A DNA stretch of 64,000 bases from Siphonodentalium dalli (GCA_032622095.1 CP136063.1:38476106-38540105); one strand, 5' to 3'. Positions 46,201 through 57,669 are shown, numbered from the stretch's first letter. Notes: generated by a model not told the origin, from the sequence alone. A program made the numbers and translations.

Positions 46201-46883
46201 ATCCAACTACCTATCTCATTTCAGAACACTTATCGCATATACCACAACCCAACAATGGTAACAAGACAAAGTGGCAAATTAGGTGGAACAAAACCTAGAA
46301 CATCCTTTACCGAAAACCTCCCTTACCATATCTTCCCGACACTTTGGAAAAAACTAGATACATCTTTACAGTTAGTTTTACCACGTTCCAAATTTAAACG
46401 AGACGTATCTGAAGATATCATAAGCAGCTATCTTGACAGTGTTCTTTGTAAAAACCTACATTGTTTTGACTGTTATCTGTTCATGGATGAAACAACTATG
46501 TAAGAATTGTTAAGTGAATCCAACGCATGTACGTCCATTATGTGTGAAGAATACAACTATATCATCAGTCTTATATTATAGCAAAATTTATACCATATAT
46601 CATAACTGAACGATTATTTACTGTATTGCCACTTGGCTATGGAAAAAACTAAACCACAAAAGTATTGTTGTCTACACTACTATAGATAAAAACTTGTATC
46701 ACCAATATATGCTGTCATTTGGGTTCAGAGTCGGAATATCATTATCTAAGTTTGGGAGTGTGCAGGAAGACGACTAGTAAGTCATGCCATCTCCCAGTAA
46801 TATATACTATATTTTGTTTGATTTTTGTATTATACATTATCATGTTTGTTATATATTACTAAATAAAATTGAATTGAATTGAA
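40223..46883 (+). mobile_element. LINE-bearing insertion with tandem-repeat 3' tail
   Basis: 6,661 bp flanked by ACAAA duplications. The 3' end AATAAAATTGAATTGAATTGAA is a short tandem-repeat tail as in CR1/L2/Jockey-group LINEs rather than poly(A). The right half encodes endonuclease and RT. The left 3.1 kb (40223-43377) has no coding signal and contains direct repeats (about 40555-40760 with 40800-41000; 41628-41715 with 41744-41830). It may be a long 5' region or a separate older insertion. Confidence 0.8.
43378..46503 (+). pseudogene. LINE ORF2: endonuclease plus reverse transcriptase, inactivated
   Basis: The AP-endonuclease N-terminus starts near 43378 (LFNLNCQSLNANWDAF, IGLTEIFRTPDN), shifts frame in the GATGAT run at about 43752, then continues 43803-45443 with YRPNTQPKADID, GDYNIDLL and SDHFDTF. 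RT motifs follow: QNYRPISILPTYLKILEKV, QYGFRRGHST and FIDFSKAFDTINHD. A TGA at 45441-45443 stands where a tryptophan would be expected; beyond it GVPQGPILGPLLFLIYVNDM and FADDT (catalytic YADD-type box) are intact in the same strand. Further frameshifts and stops follow to 46503. No ORF1 was found. Jockey/CR1 superfamily affinity is inferred from motif wording. Dead but not ancient. Confidence 0.88.
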
Positions 46884-47140
46884 ACAAACAACCAATCTGT
46901 GACATTTGACATTCTTTGCGTAGCCGTAGGAACAGCCCAGTGCTCTATATCGCAATACGGTCTCATCTGAATGGTCGGTTCTAAAAATAGTAACATAAAC
47001 GGGCCCGATTTAATATTTGAAATAAAATCAATATTAATTGACAGAAGCTTTTCCGGACATAGGTCTTCAGTTCATATCTATTATTTTATACCCACGCAAC
47101 TATTTAAAATTTGTTATTTAAAGAGATAATCCATCTTTAA

Positions 47141-49338
47141 TAAAATAATAAAAAAAAATTTAAATGTGTTAACTTATTGTTATTATACTTCCATATTTTA
47201 ATATGGGAGTATATTGTATTTCTGTTGAGGCCTTTTACCGTTTAATTGGACATACTGAGAAAAATAATGGGACTGGGAACGGGAAAATTCTGGGAAATGT
47301 AGGCATTTAAGAGCTACTGAAAATATAGGCGTCATAATTTGGGCACATCGTTTATGTGCAGAGTTATCGCCCTTTTACCTTTCTCCATTTTTTTCTATTA
47401 TTCTTATTTTTATTATTATTTTTCTGACTATTTTTGTTCCCTCATATCTCAGGAACCGCTAAATGTAGAATGCTGAAATTTTCGGGAATCGGCCGTAAAG
47501 ACATTGAGAATTTTGTCGCAATCCATTTATAGAGTTATGGCCCTTAAACTGGCTTCTTACATTTATCGACATTTGCAGGAACGCTTTGAGACAGCGGAAC
47601 GGGACAAATGTTATGATGTAGAGCAACTTAAACGTAATTCAGTTCTACAAAATGGACGTTGTCCGATTATTACCCGGGGAGAGTGGAACGGGTGTTCAAA
47701 GTCGTAAAAAATAAATTCTCTCCGATTGCGACCAAACTTACATGTCATATTCTCCATTTTACCCCTATAACGATGCCGTGTAAATCGGACGAAAATTGAC
47801 AGATTTACGGCCCCTGAATGTCCAAAATAATAAATTTCTCTCCCTAATGGAGGAAAATGGCTGTTGGAGGAGCTGGAGCGCAAGAGAGGGTGAGACCAGG
47901 CCCCGGAAGGTGGCGAAACCAGGCCGGGGTTGTGAGACCAGACCGGATGGTGAGACCAGGCAGACCGGTGGCGGATGTAAACGGCAGATTTAGCAAAACA
48001 ATAAAAACTAGTCCAGCGCTGTAATTTTTTTTATTGCATGCTCCGAATGGGAAGAGTGATGCGGACCCGAATATACCACTTGTTAGTTTTTAGTCCGGAC
48101 CGTTACCGATCTACGACCGGGACAAAAAATTATCTATTTATAGCATCAAATCTAAACGGGCTAATTATTGAGCAAGATTGATACGGTAACAGATACGGCG
48201 GTATCCAGTAGTTACAATTCCAAAGTTTGACCACTCTAATATCAAAGCAACCTGTCCCAAAGCGACCTCGCTTCAGGTGGGTTCAAACTTTTGACAAATT
48301 CCAACGAAAATCAAAGGGGGGGGATTTTTCAAAAAATCAGACATCAAGATAAAAAAAATTTGATAAGTGGGTGTGATAGCTAATGATCAGGCGCAACTTA
48401 GTCATGTCTGCATCAATCGGCCTAAAGCCGAAGGTTTACTCTTGGCAAGGCTTTATAATCTAAATGAGAATAGTTAAGTGCTGTATCACTAACATATGTT
48501 TCCCGCCAAATCGAAACGGACTAACGAAAGAGCGAGCTAACGCAGGACCAGGTATTTTGATATACCGTAGATAATTTCCCAAACTTTGAGCGTTCTACTA
48601 TATAAGTAACCTGCCCAACAGAGAGCTCGCATTCGGGTGGGGCCAAATATGTAAATTTCACCGAAAACGAAAGGTGAAAAATACTCCAAAAATCAAACAT
48701 GGGGACATAACGTTTTTGATGAGTGGATGTTATTAGGAGTATGAACGCGCAACTTGATTGCGATTTCCTGAGTTATGGAGCGAACGGTTTACTCATGGCG
48801 ACGCTATAATTATATCGTAAAACGTACGTACCACTAACTTGATCGTATCTTGTATGTGATCATGGAACAATATTTACCGTTTATATCAATTGTCTTGTCC
48901 ACATTGTGATACACATTACAATGTCTGTAATTTGGCAGATGTGTCTATATTCTCGGTACGTGTACAGACATACCTAATGCTATTGAATTATTGAAGCAGT
49001 CTCATAGTTCAGAAATATAGGGGCAATCACATGCTACTATTTAGTCACGTAAATTGAATTTTCCCAGATGACTTTAAACATTAACTGGGAAAAGTACTTG
49101 TGCATGAGTACCAGAGAAACACAATACCGGAGACTTTGGTCAACTACGGATGACAGTGAAAACAAACAGGTGTACACCATAAAAATCAAAACGTAAAAGT
49201 AGCATCAACGCGAGAAATAGGAAGAGAGAAGAAGAAATACATGTAGAGAGTGGTGAAACGCAATACGAGAATCATTACAAACTTTTAAAAATATGGAAGT
49301 ATACGAATTTCCCACCGGGAATTCGAAAAGCCGCTAGT
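47141..49338. mobile_element. Possible Helitron-like or other repetitive element
   Basis: Starts near TATACTTCCATATTTTAA (47186) and ends near ATATGGAAGTATACG followed by a TTTCCCACCGGGAA hairpin and CCGCTAGT (49338), which resembles a Helitron 3' end. Inside, two direct repeats of about 340 bp (about 48200-48520 and 48560-48840) share CAACCTGCCC, GAGTGG and GGTTTACTC. No gene. Confidence 0.35.
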
Positions 49339-50244
49339 TGAAGTTATAATTGTATCTGTTTATTTGCGAGGAAATGCATGTGATTTATTCTACAATTTGG
49401 TAGATAGACAATTTTTTGTTAAAATGTGATTCCGTCACGTTTTTATGTGTGTGATTCCATCACGACTTAACACCGTATTATATAGTAAAATACCACATAA
49501 TGGCAATGTTTTATGGCAAGGAAATGATAAATGTTAGTTAAAATATAGCTCAAATCCGTGACGGACTTTGTCGTGCTCTCCTGAGTTACTGTTGTAAAAT
49601 TATTCAAAACAACCAATATGGTATTTGAGAGGAATATGCACGCTATGTCACTACACCTCCCTTTTGGTGTATCCTTTTGGTTTTCTGTTGAAATTATAGT
49701 CACCAAATATTGTGCAAAACGCACTCGTTTGTTATCTCGATTGCAAAAATCTGAGAAAATCTTTTTCATGATATTGAAAATTATACAACGAACGAAAAAA
49801 TGTGTTGCATAAAAAAGTATTGACGTTAAAATTCTAGATATACTTGTCATTATGATTGTAAACGTTTAGGGCACAGTTTACGAGGAATTCATGATAATAA
49901 AAATAACTAATAAATTTAGTCAAATAGGTAAATTCACAGTCAACATCTCAGTTGCAGGCGCAATTTAAACCTACACAGTTAGAAATAACAAGCCGTATAG
50001 ATACTGAGGTAGTGCCAATATGTCTGTTAGTACCTGACCAACAGGTATCAAGAAGAATTTGGTTCTATATATTGATATAATACCACATCATGTTGGTACT
50101 AGCCACTCTCGGAACCAAAAAGTTACCCACGTGATGCCACCACGTGATAATTAATTCGGCACTAGCCGATCTCGGAACCCAAGTGTTACCCACGTGATGG
50201 CACCACGTGCTCTAATTCATTTGGTACTAGCCGACCTCGATAAA
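49339..50244. other. Non-coding stretch with CACGTG repeats
   Basis: Mostly AT-rich without motif. At 50095-50225 a unit of about 65 bp is repeated (ACTAGCC...CTCGGAACC...TTACCCACGTGATG..CACCACGTG), giving four CACGTG boxes directly upstream of an AAAATGGCGGCG sequence. Confidence 0.5.
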
Positions 50245-50373
50245 ATGGCGGCGTCCAGCGACTTCAAGTTGAGGCGATTGAGTTTTTTACAGTATATAAA
50301 CATGGACGAAGAGACAAACAAAATCAGGCTTAGACATGTTATGTTGGCATCGGACCCGGCTTACATGCTATAG
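50245..50373 (+). CDS. Possible short exon or small ORF
   Basis: 42 codons: MAASSDFKLRRLSFLQ... ending ASDPAYML. The start sits in AAAATGGCGGCG, a good initiation context and also a YY1-like box, immediately after the CACGTG repeats. The composition is protein-like (balanced, charged, low in Asn/Tyr compared with chance frames here). No homologue is recognised and no splice donor is certain, so this is a candidate only. Confidence 0.22.
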   Translation: MAASSDFKLRRLSFLQYINMDEETNKIRLRHVMLASDPAYML

Positions 50374-51582
50374 CGTATGCCAGTTTAGGTACGTTGTTCG
50401 CTCGCTGGGTGGAGTTAAGATTAGGGAAGTAACTTCTCTGAGATTCTTCAACATATTTTGGTATGTGAAATTGGACCTAACTGGCTCCTCAATAACCTGG
50501 AATATTGTCAGCACTGTATGGAGTATGGTTGTACATGGACGGGACAAGATGATATAATCTATATAACGGGCGCTAACATTATTGATATTCTCCTCTGCAG
50601 TTTGAAGAAAGCAGAAATTTTCGGTGAACTGAGGCAGACCAAATTCAGAACTCATTGAGTGCAGTGGGGTTACATTTTACATGCACAACATTATTGTGAA
50701 TTACAAAAGACAGATACTTAAGTTTCACAACATTATAAACCGCCCAATTTACTCACAAGAGTCAACCACTGGTGACTATGACTACCAGACATCCAATTCT
50801 GTATAAACTAGTCGGAGTTATGACGTCACAGATCAGTCATGACTCATGAGTCAGTAACAAGTTTGATGATACAAGTACCTGTGCAAAGGACGATGGATCA
50901 TGTTCTTCAATTTTCATCGAAACTTGATTTGAGAACCATGTCGCCATGACATGTCGCCCAGTTACGGAGTCAGCTATTCTTTTGACCGAAATGCCTGTGA
51001 TGCTATGATATTGTTCTGATATATTTATGGAATGGTGGATAATCTCGGAGATACGGATCCAATTCTGGGACACACGTTATAACTGAATCAATCGCAAGCT
51101 TTTAGTAACGTACTACAGCTATGCTCTAATTAATCACCCCCCTTTAACAAGGTTGTAGGGCGTTAATGACACCGGTTATACCATACCGCCGTTTAACCAT
51201 GGTCAACTGGTTGATATGTGGCAACCGCAAATAATACATATATACAGTCTTATTAATATTATTTTGCGACCACTGTACTCCGCACTAATTTGTCACATGG
51301 CCACCTTGTAAACACCCAGTCCAGCTTTTCATCAGCGCCATTCACAATATTAACTATACACAAAACAATATTTCAATTAATAATTTGTTTACGGTTAAAT
51401 TAACATTCAAAGTTGGTCACTAACCGACATTCGCAACTACCAAGGCAGCGATAAGCCATGCCAGAAATATACAATATGTGGTGGTTATAATACTGACTTT
51501 AAAACGGTTCAAATGTCGTCCACGGTAGGATTAATCAATGTTAATAGTATCAACAACGTGGTAATATCGGTGGCCAATGTCG
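50374..51582. other. Unannotated stretch
   Basis: Overlapping chance frames on both strands around 50368-50658; nothing recognised. Confidence 0.4.
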
Positions 51583-51586
51583 TTAA

Positions 51587-52126
51587 AGATGGATTATCTC
51601 ATTAAATAACAAATTTTAAATAGTTGCGTGGGTATAAAATAATAGATATGAACTGAAGACCTATGTCCGGAAAAGCTTCTATCAATTATTATTGATTTTA
51701 TTTCGAATATTAAATCGGGCCCGTTTATGTTACTATTTTTAGAACCGACGATTCGGATGAGACCGTATTGCGATATAGAGCACTGGGCTGTTCCTATGGC
51801 TACGCAACGAATGTCAAATGTCACAGATTGGTTGTTTGTATTGTTTTGTTCCACATATATAAGCGATAATGAGTATAATTAACGTTTGTATTTAACGTTA
51901 GTATTTAATTTGTGACAAAATTGCACAATATGATTTCTGGTCTCTGTTAACAGTAACCACTATTGTTTGTTAGCTGAACAAACACACCTTTTTAGACCAG
52001 AAAATATTCGAAATAAAATTAATATTAATCGATAGAAGCATTTCCGGACAGGAGTCTTCGATTCAAATCTAATATTTTATACCCCGGTAACTAAATAATA
52101 CATGTTTACAAAGAGATAATCCACCT
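51587..52126 (-). mobile_element. TTAA element, complete
   Basis: 540 bp between TTAA at 51583-51586 and 52127-52130. An intact 86-codon frame (51594-51854, MEQNNTNNQSVTFDIRC...). A short tandem gain (AACGTTTGTATTTAACGTTAGTATTT) near 51880-51905. Confidence 0.92.
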
Positions 52127-52130
52127 TTAA

Positions 52131-53392
52131 GGGGGACAATTAGAGCTTAGCTGTATACATACGTGAACATGTAGACCATTCCAATGTCCATCTGCTTCAT
52201 GTTTTTATCAAGACATGTCTGGCTACTAGTATCATTCTGAGCGATTCGGCCATTTCCACTTTGCTAGGAAATAACCTCATCCATAACTCGAAACCATATT
52301 TGCGAAATTCTACATTATATGGCTCTGGTGATCAGGCAATGACATTGACTTGTTGACGCATAGATGCGAATGGAGAATAATTTATTAACTATGGCTGTTA
52401 CCAAACTGTATCATATATTAAATACATTAAACTCTCTTTGTGTTACATGTATCTCAGTATTTGTTCATTTACTGATACAGCACATTGGAAGTGTACGATA
52501 AGCAAAACACTGAACACCGTGGCAATTTTTTTGGGGGAGTGATAATAATTCTGGTATCCCATTCAACATCTCCTTTTAGCGAGGACTAATGAGCGCTGTA
52601 GCGATATTTTGCAAACAACAGTTTTAATTAACCAAAGTTAATGGTCTCCCCATTTTTGAGTATTTTGCTCATCGCACACTATTTTACAAAGGATTGGGAG
52701 TTATCGCAAAGATTTGCTCCCCTGGCTGTGAATGACCGATCGGTCTATTTTAGCCCGACCGGGAATTTATAGATTGATAGGTTGTTCACTCAGACCTGTT
52801 TAAGATGTCTGATTTATAATGTTCACAGAAGCCCATTATCAGGAAAAAGCCTTTGCGACAAATCTCAGATAACTTTGCAGTAAATCGCAAAATATAATCG
52901 ACCAGTACATAGTCTGAGAGTTATCATAAAGATGTTTGAGATTGATCGTAAAGGTTTTTGTGTTATCGCAAAGGTGTTTGTGATTTTTCGCAAAGGTATG
53001 CTCCCTCGTCACTCATGCATCTGGCTGTGAATGACTGATCGGTCTATTTTAGTCCGACCGGGCATAGATTGATAGGTTGTTCACTCAGACCTGTTTAAGA
53101 TTTCTGATTTATAATATTCACAGAAGCCCATTAGCGCCAAAAAACCTTTGCGACAAATCTCAAACATCTTTGCGATAAATCAATAAATTTATTCACACAG
53201 TACGTAGTCTGAGATTTATCGTAAATATGTTTGAGATTTATCGTAATGCTTCGCGCCGTCCTACAATCAGTTTCTTAGTGGTCAAATTCTACTATACACG
53301 CCTCTGCGCAGTGTATTTATTTCTTAATTGTATGTCATGTTGCGTTTGATAATTGATTATACCGTGTTCTTGAGTCAATCTATAAATCATAT
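52131..53392. repeat. Direct repeat of about 300 bp plus a palindrome arm
   Basis: About 52728-52960 and 53025-53250 are diverged direct repeats (GATCGGTCTATTTTAG, GTTGTTCACTCAGACCTG, CACAGAAGCCCATTA), with repeated TCGCAAAG motifs. 53256-53335 is a diverged arm of the palindromic element seen at 12868-13016. No gene. Confidence 0.7.
53385..53392. repeat. hAT target-site duplication, left
   Basis: AATCATAT, identical to 57662-57669. Confidence 0.92.
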
Positions 53393-56300
53393 CAGGGGTG
53401 GCACCAGAAAATCCCCGACAGGGGAGCTGTGCTCCCCGACAGGGGGGCTACACTAAATTACACCATATTGCCTGTTGGTATGTGAAATGAGCGACATATT
53501 GTGTGTGGCGAACCAATGAACAAAACCATATTGAAGTAATTATAGTCTCTTAGCTGGAGCTTGGAGAATTCTAATAGATCTGCAGTTGCTTATGATTGAT
53601 GAACATTATCACATATGTAAATAATAACACATATATTATGGTGGTGTCAATTAAACTTGAATTAAGGCTTCGCCACACTAATATTTGACCTGAGACAAGT
53701 CAGTGATATGATAATTAAATTTCTTTTAAATTATTGCCAATATTGGCACATGTGATACATCAAACTGGCCGCATATCTACATGTTTGCATTAGCTTATAT
53801 ATAACAGTGATATTTTAGCTTAATGTATTGTTGCGAGGAACTGCATGTATTTGACATATTGGTTATAGTGTTAAGTGATCCTATTTTAAATATAAAAAAA
53901 CATGTCTTACTGATGGGCCATCATGTCACGATGACACTCATATCCACCCCAGTAGGCCTATTGTGCATTAATTGTGATAATGGTGTCAAAGTCGGGGAAA
54001 TTCATGCAATGATCTAAGGTCGTGGGCCATGCACTCATGTGTTAAACGCATGCTTTACATGCATATACAGTTAATTGGGTAAATGAAAATGTGCTTACCT
54101 GAAGTTAGCTCCTATATGTGCACACGAAGTTTGAACAAAACACGGTTAATCCATAATAAGAAACACACACACACACAATGAAATTCTGTACACTTTTGTC
54201 AATTTGTCTCTATATACATATGACATCTGAAGTTTGTTCACAAGTTCACAATCTATATATACATGTATCATTTAACAAATGACACAATGGTGGTTAGTTC
54301 CACGGTAGTAACAGAAGTTATATCGAAATTCTGCACTTTGGGAATTTCGCCTTAAACATATTAATAACGACATCCAAGTCAATCCTGCTGCCACGTTCTC
54401 GGTGGATTCCTAACATCATCACACTGTCCAAACGCTGATCCTTCATCACAGATCGAAGATCATTTTTTATCAGTCGCATTGAACTAAAGTTTCTTTCACA
54501 CTCTGCTGTGGACACAGGCAATGTACATGCAATCGTAGCAATGCGTTCTAGCTCGAAAAATGCTTCTCTTGATTTTACCAAATAAGATCTTAATTGGAGC
54601 AAGCTGGTCGGTTGTTGTTCTTTTGGTTTTCTTTGAATCGTGCGCTTCAATGTAGCTATTTCACATGTGAGTGCATCTGTGTCTGAGTCAAACAATTTAG
54701 CAAACTCCACAAGCAATTCTGTATCCAGGTAAACTTGAGAACTAGGACATAAAGCTGTTATTCCTTTCATCATTGAAATATTGTTATTGTCAAATCTTTT
54801 TTCCAGTTCGGCGTTAACCCTGTCTATAATTTGATACACATCTTGTACATATGCATCAAACCCAACTTCGGTTCGCTTTCCGATAGTGCTCTCCACGACA
54901 AAGTCTCGAAGACCCAATGGTGGTGTTACCTTTCTAGTAGGGCGGGCATTCTCAGGTAAATTTAATTTGGTGGAGACCGCTTCTGCTGCATTCCAAAATT
55001 CTTGACATGTGTCTCTTGTGCGACAGTCGTTAACTTCACTTTTCAAAGTGGCAATTAATTCGACAGCATTAGTTAGGTCGTTGGTAGCTTTCTGTAACAT
55101 ATCAGATGCAAATTTAGCTTTCTTTAGAATGTGTTTGATTACAGCTAGGTATCGAACAAAGCGGCGGTCTATCTGGAGCATGAATCCAGTGGCTTCCTGC
55201 AGCACTTCATACACGATGTCCAAATGTTTCCAAATGACATTAAACTGTTTGGCCTGACATGACCATCGGGTGTCGGACACCTTCCCAACTTCAACTTTCT
55301 TCCTTTTATGCAGTTCTAATTTGTTGACCCATCTCACATGAACAGTGTTGCTGCTCATAAATGAATGAAGCTCCTTGAAGAGCGATATCATGTCGGCTAC
55401 GCATTTTACATCAGTGACAACATCAACTATCACCAGATTCAGTCTGTGGCAAAAGCAGTGAACATAGTACGCCATTTTGGATCCAGTTTTCTCTGGAATT
55501 TTCTTATTAACTCCGTTCAAATGCCCGGAAACAACTGCTGCTCCATCGTAACCCTGTCCAACACAATTGGTCATGTTGGCATCGACTCTCTGTAGCCTTC
55601 GAATGATTGTTTCAGAAAGTCCATCAGCATCTAAAGAGTCTGCTTCAGCCACGCCAATAAACTCCTCGTGAATTGCATTCTCAAAACAGTAACGCACTGC
55701 CACAACAACCTGCTCCTTGTGGCCTGTATCTTTAGACTCATCGGCAAGGATGGTGAAGTATTTAGCTTCACGAAGTTCATTCTTCACCTGATCCAAAACG
55801 AGATCACTCATAATAATTAGCAGGGCATCTTGTACGGTATGGTGTGTGTACTTGGCATTTCGTGGTCCGGAACGAATTTTTTCAGCAATTATTGGATCGC
55901 TTCTTGCCACTAATGACAGAATGGCCAGAAAGTTACCACACGATGGTCCATAGTCAAGTGTTTCAACATCGGTTCCCTTATTGCGAAAAGACCTGCCAGT
56001 TTCACGTTGGGCAATCTTTCTCTGAGCTGTTAGCAGCAATATGTCAGATATTATACGCATGTAGTGTCTGTTATCTTTAACAAGCTTTGTGTGTGCAACG
56101 TCCTGAAGTTCCAATACGGACTGAAATGCTCCGGACTTAACATCGACGTAGTGGGAATTGGCATAAACACATTCTGCGTGATTGAAACTTGTTTGATGCT
56201 GCAACAGTTTGTTATTTTTTTTTGCACCATAGCATTTTTTCCAATGAGATAATCCATGACCAACGAATGTCGATTCCACTCGGTCTTTGGAAAAATGCCT

Positions 56301-57661
56301 GCAGTGGAAACAATAGATGGAATCTTCTTTTTGAGAATACTCTATCCAGGGATATCTCTCATATAAAGCCGGAGCGAATGCCCTGTACTGTTTACCAATC
56401 AAATGTGATGGAAACTTTATATTATGTGGTTGGTGTGGAATGTCATCTTTGGATGTCGAAATATCGTTAGGTCCGGGTATTTTCGTTTGTGGTTGCGAGT
56501 CTGTCGTATCAGAAACTTGGTCTAACCCAGCTGGGTCGATTTCTTCCTCGTCCTCTTTTTCGTCACCAGATTCGTCTTCGTGTTCACTTTCAGTCACTTG
56601 ACTAATGTCTTCGTGGTTGTCATCTTCTGTGTTTTCTTGTCCTTTAATCGCTGTACGTTGATTTGTTTCAATGCACTCCTGAACTCCTAATACAGCATTA
56701 TCATGTGTCTCTATATCATCGATTCGGCGCTTTTTTGATGAATGTGCAGCTGGTTTTGAAAAAAATACATCCATCTTTGGTTGTTGTCCGTCATTTTCAT
56801 CCATAAGAAGGGCTGTTGGTGCTATGCGACCAGAATCGTGTAGATCTTTGTGTTTTGATTTGGTGTGTCGCGTAACATAGTCATTTTGGAAAATGTCGTT
56901 ACATATAGTGCACCTCACATTGAATCGCACAGCCTTTGCCATTTTATACAGTAGAAATAGAAATGAACTGAACGTCCCATGTATACCGGTATTAGTAAAT
57001 ACAAAATTAATGCCTTGCTTCTTATATATCTGAATGTAACACATGACACATGATGGTTCCGGGGCCGGGCCAAAATGCGAGGGAGTCGTCATAAAGTTTA
57101 GCAATACATCAGTCATAATTAGCAGATGAGATAACTCGAAGATTAAAACCCATGAATTGTTGTGAAAATTCCTATATTCTAGGGAGGCCACTTGTCTTAT
57201 GTGTCAGTTCTAATTTCTAATTTCATTAGTTGCAAGTGCCAGCATGGTGTTTCACTGTCGGGGATATAGCTAACATGTGGTTCTATAGACCAATGTGGCC
57301 ATTGTGACGAATGCCAGAGTAACTATCAATGATAAAACTCACATGTTTGAATAGATTTTCATTACCACTAAAAGGCTGATGGTGTAACAATATAGGGGAA
57401 TACCCCCCCCCCCCGGATTTAATGGGAACATGTGCCATGAATATTTTGTGTGGGATATATTCCGCTGTATGTTCTCTCTCTGAGACTTTCCCATACTGAC
57501 AGTCTGTACATGATTACTTCATCTTATACACACAACCGACCTACATATAGAAAATCCCCGACAACTAGTCCTCCCCGACGAGGGGGCTAGAGCTCCCCGA
57601 CAAGGGGGCTATAGCCCCCCCCCCCCCCCCCCCCCCGTGCCCCCCACTTGCGCCACCCCTG
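53393..57661 (-). mobile_element. Complete hAT-superfamily DNA transposon
   Basis: 4,269 bp. Terminal inverted repeats start CAGGGGTGGCACCAG (left) and CAGGGGTGGCGCAAG (right, inverted); CAGGGGTGG is a common hAT terminus. A perfect 8-bp target duplication AATCATAT matches hAT integration. One long transposase frame on the minus strand. Subterminal CTCCCCGAC and GGGGGCTA motifs recur near both ends in the same orientation. A C run of about 22 lies at 57615-57636. Confidence 0.95.
54318..57191 (-). CDS. hAT transposase, ZMYM/DUF4371-type, apparently intact
   Basis: The frame is 957 codons; the likely start is the ATG at 56942 (MAKAVRFNVRC, residue 84 of the frame, directly before the first domain), giving about 874 residues. 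Order: N-terminal zinc finger C94-x2-C97...H109-x4-H114; acidic tract 186-222; TTF-type zinc finger with C294-x2-C297; RNase H-like transposase with catalytic Asp D484 (ILADESKD), Asp D549 (GQGYDGAAV) and CFCHRLNLV; and a C-terminal hAT dimerisation segment STAECERNFSSMRLIKNDLR holding the third acidic residue near 899. It would bind the termini and excise the element by a hairpin-type cut-and-paste mechanism in the nucleus. No stops or frameshifts are visible. Proteins like this are often annotated as ZMYM1- or P52rIPK-like, but the surrounding inverted repeats identify it as the transposon's own gene. Confidence 0.93.
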   Translation of the reverse strand: MASLEYRNFHNNSWVLIFELSHLLIMTDVLLNFMTTPSHFGPAPEPSCVMCYIQIYKKQGINFVFTNTGIHGTFSSFLFLLYKMAKAVRFNVRCTICNDIFQNDYVTRHTKSKHKDLHDSGRIAPTALLMDENDGQQPKMDVFFSKPAAHSSKKRRIDDIETHDNAVLGVQECIETNQRTAIKGQENTEDDNHEDISQVTESEHEDESGDEKEDEEEIDPAGLDQVSDTTDSQPQTKIPGPNDISTSKDDIPHQPHNIKFPSHLIGKQYRAFAPALYERYPWIEYSQKEDSIYCFHCRHFSKDRVESTFVGHGLSHWKKCYGAKKNNKLLQHQTSFNHAECVYANSHYVDVKSGAFQSVLELQDVAHTKLVKDNRHYMRIISDILLLTAQRKIAQRETGRSFRNKGTDVETLDYGPSCGNFLAILSLVARSDPIIAEKIRSGPRNAKYTHHTVQDALLIIMSDLVLDQVKNELREAKYFTILADESKDTGHKEQVVVAVRYCFENAIHEEFIGVAEADSLDADGLSETIIRRLQRVDANMTNCVGQGYDGAAVVSGHLNGVNKKIPEKTGSKMAYYVHCFCHRLNLVIVDVVTDVKCVADMISLFKELHSFMSSNTVHVRWVNKLELHKRKKVEVGKVSDTRWSCQAKQFNVIWKHLDIVYEVLQEATGFMLQIDRRFVRYLAVIKHILKKAKFASDMLQKATNDLTNAVELIATLKSEVNDCRTRDTCQEFWNAAEAVSTKLNLPENARPTRKVTPPLGLRDFVVESTIGKRTEVGFDAYVQDVYQIIDRVNAELEKRFDNNNISMMKGITALCPSSQVYLDTELLVEFAKLFDSDTDALTCEIATLKRTIQRKPKEQQPTSLLQLRSYLVKSREAFFELERIATIACTLPVSTAECERNFSSMRLIKNDLRSVMKDQRLDSVMMLGIHRERGSRIDLDVVINMFKAKFPKCRISI

Positions 57662-57669
57662 AATCATAT
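57662..57669. repeat. hAT target-site duplication, right
   Basis: AATCATAT immediately after the terminal CACCCCTG. Confidence 0.92.

Larger units (their letters stand above)
39951..47136 (+). mobile_element. TTAA element split by a 6.7-kb insertion
   Basis: Left part 39951-40222, right part 46889-47136; outer TTAA at 39947-39950 and 47137-47140. Joining the flanks restores the family sequence across ACAAA, which is duplicated at 40218-40222 and 46884-46888. Confidence 0.9.

Noticed and set aside
54318-57191. Domesticated ZMYM/P52rIPK-like host gene
   Set aside because: The frame sits inside matched hAT terminal repeats with a perfect 8-bp target duplication, so it is the transposon's own transposase.
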